Shown: piece after piece, positions 5,240 to 6,052 of the stretch
How the letters are laid out: the number at the start of each line of letters is the position of its first letter
How positions within the stretch are numbered: position 1 is the stretch's first letter
The notes under the pieces: model-generated
The model's input: the letters and a program-made list of their open reading frames with translations, nothing else
What the model was told of the DNA's origin: nothing
Database searches by the model: none
Made by a program: the position numbers and the translations under genes
From: Anaerolineae bacterium
GTDB lineage: Bacteria; Chloroflexota; Anaerolineae; UBA1429
Assembly (NCBI GenBank): GCA_007118555.1
Contig: SKRJ01000190.1
Coordinates: 1 to 6,052, forward strand
Direction of reading: 5' to 3'
Length of the DNA: 6,052 bases

Positions 5240-5270
5240 TTTGTTGGCGCGTCTTGGGTGCGTGCCGGGC

Positions 5271-6052
5271 CTACTGGCTCACCAGCAGGGTGACCGCCTC
5301 CTTGGCGTTGGGGTGCTCCTGGATGTGGGTCACGGGGAAATCCATCGTGGGCGGGTGCATGGCCGCGATCTTGGCCACGGTGCCGCCGGTGGCCAGCACG
5401 ATGCGTTTGGCCCCCAGAATCACCCGCATCCCAAGGGTGACCGCCATGGGCGGGCAGAGGGTATAGAGCGGGCTGCGCTGGGCGCGTACCAGGGTCTCGG
5501 GGTTGAGGGGCAGCACCCGCGATTTCGAGTTCTTGAACTCGTCGGGGGTCAGGTGCGCATAGTGGTTCATCAGGTCGGGCGACTCATTGAACGCAATGTG
5601 CCCGTGCTCGCCGATGCCGCCAAAGCAGATGTCGACGCCCTCGCCGCCGGTGAGCTCGTCGATCTTGGCGTCGATGGCGTCGGGATCGAACGGGTCGGGG
5701 AACCAGCGCTGCGACTCGGGGATGCGCAGCTCCTCGTTCAGGTGATCGAACAGCGACAGATCCATGGCCCGATGAAAGCTCATCGGGTGATCATAGGGGA
5801 TCGGACGGCCCTCCCAGTCCAGGTACTCGTCCATATTGAACGTCCAGACGTTCTTCCAGCTAATCCCCTCGCGGTTCGACATCTCGGCGGCGATGGGGTA
5901 CTGGGCCACGGGGCCCACCGGCAGGATCAGCGTCGTGATCTTGTTCTCGGCATTATTGGCCGCGATCTGGTCCACCATGATGCGGGCCATGCGCTCCATC
6001 GCCGGCTCGCGCGAATCGAACAGCTCGACGCGCACCGGGCTCCAGTCGTCCA
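5271..6052 (-). CDS. NagB-like glucosamine-6-phosphate isomerase/deaminase, 5' end cut
   Basis: Cytoplasmic sugar-phosphate enzyme of the glucosamine-6-phosphate deaminase/6-phosphogluconolactonase fold. The frame is open to the window end; a GTG at 6035 is possible, but upstream codons read D-D-W-S-P after a split xTG at the edge, so the true start is probably that codon or beyond it. Numbering from the GTG, F-N-M-D-E-Y (66-71) holds D69, matching the catalytic D72 of E. coli NagB. G-G-I-G-E-H-G-H-I-A-F-N-E (139-151) matches the H143 and E148 region. H83-P-x-S-F is also family-like, and total length (about 260 aa) is normal. Two differences stand out: the partner of catalytic D141 is H144, and the phosphate loop (normally L-P-T-G-G-T-P) is L-P-V-G-P-V-A. 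The known reaction converts GlcN-6-P to Fru-6-P and ammonia; because of these changes the substrate may differ. It is separated from the regulator gene by 134 nt and a hairpin. Confidence 0.85.
   Translation of the reverse strand, partial: DDWSPVRVELFDSREPAMERMARIMVDQIAANNAENKITTLILPVGPVAQYPIAAEMSNREGISWKNVWTFNMDEYLDWEGRPIPYDHPMSFHRAMDLSLFDHLNEELRIPESQRWFPDPFDPDAIDAKIDELTGGEGVDICFGGIGEHGHIAFNESPDLMNHYAHLTPDEFKNSKSRVLPLNPETLVRAQRSPLYTLCPPMAVTLGMRVILGAKRIVLATGGTVAKIAAMHPPTMDFPVTHIQEHPNAKEAVTLLVSQ

Overview
This GC-rich window is organised like a carbohydrate uptake and catabolism locus of a Chloroflexota bacterium (Anaerolineae or Caldilineae type is my best guess). The main lineage clue is the lipoprotein at the left. 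Its mature end starts with a long Val/Glu/Lys repeat linker, a style I associate with Chloroflexota substrate-binding proteins. The placement is inference; there is no rRNA or marker gene in the window.

All five convincing genes lie on the minus strand, so the locus reads from right to left. At the right edge is a NagB-like sugar-phosphate isomerase/deaminase (5271-6052), whose start codon falls at or just beyond the window end. Next is an ArsR-family metalloregulator (4762-5136), with its own strong promoter and apparently a leaderless mRNA. Then comes a two-gene unit: an IolE-like TIM-barrel sugar-phosphate isomerase/epimerase (3636-4514) followed by a Gfo/Idh/MocA oxidoreductase (2523-3566). 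This unit is preceded by a promoter at 4560-4588, has a hairpin between the genes, and is closed by a clear intrinsic terminator (2455-2491). Last is a large family-5 ABC transporter solute-binding lipoprotein exported by the Tat pathway (40-2076). It has its own promoter (2375-2403) and a leader of about 290 nt. Its permease and ATPase genes are not in the window and could lie beyond the left edge.

A plausible joint role is import of an oligosaccharide or sugar derivative by the ABC system, oxidation by the Gfo/Idh enzyme, isomerisation by the TIM-barrel enzyme, and amino-sugar or sugar-phosphate processing by the NagB-like enzyme. The actual substrate cannot be read from the sequence.

The least ordinary parts are: (a) the long leader of the binding-protein gene, which carries a 16-codon ORF with a near-perfect Shine-Dalgarno sequence, a second five-codon ORF and mutually exclusive pairings; (b) the ArsR protein with a C-x-C pair plus two C-terminal cysteines in a sugar locus with no visible metal-resistance gene; and (c) the NagB homologue with a His where the family has a catalytic Asp and a remodelled phosphate loop. 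No mobile element, CRISPR array, tRNA or rRNA was seen.
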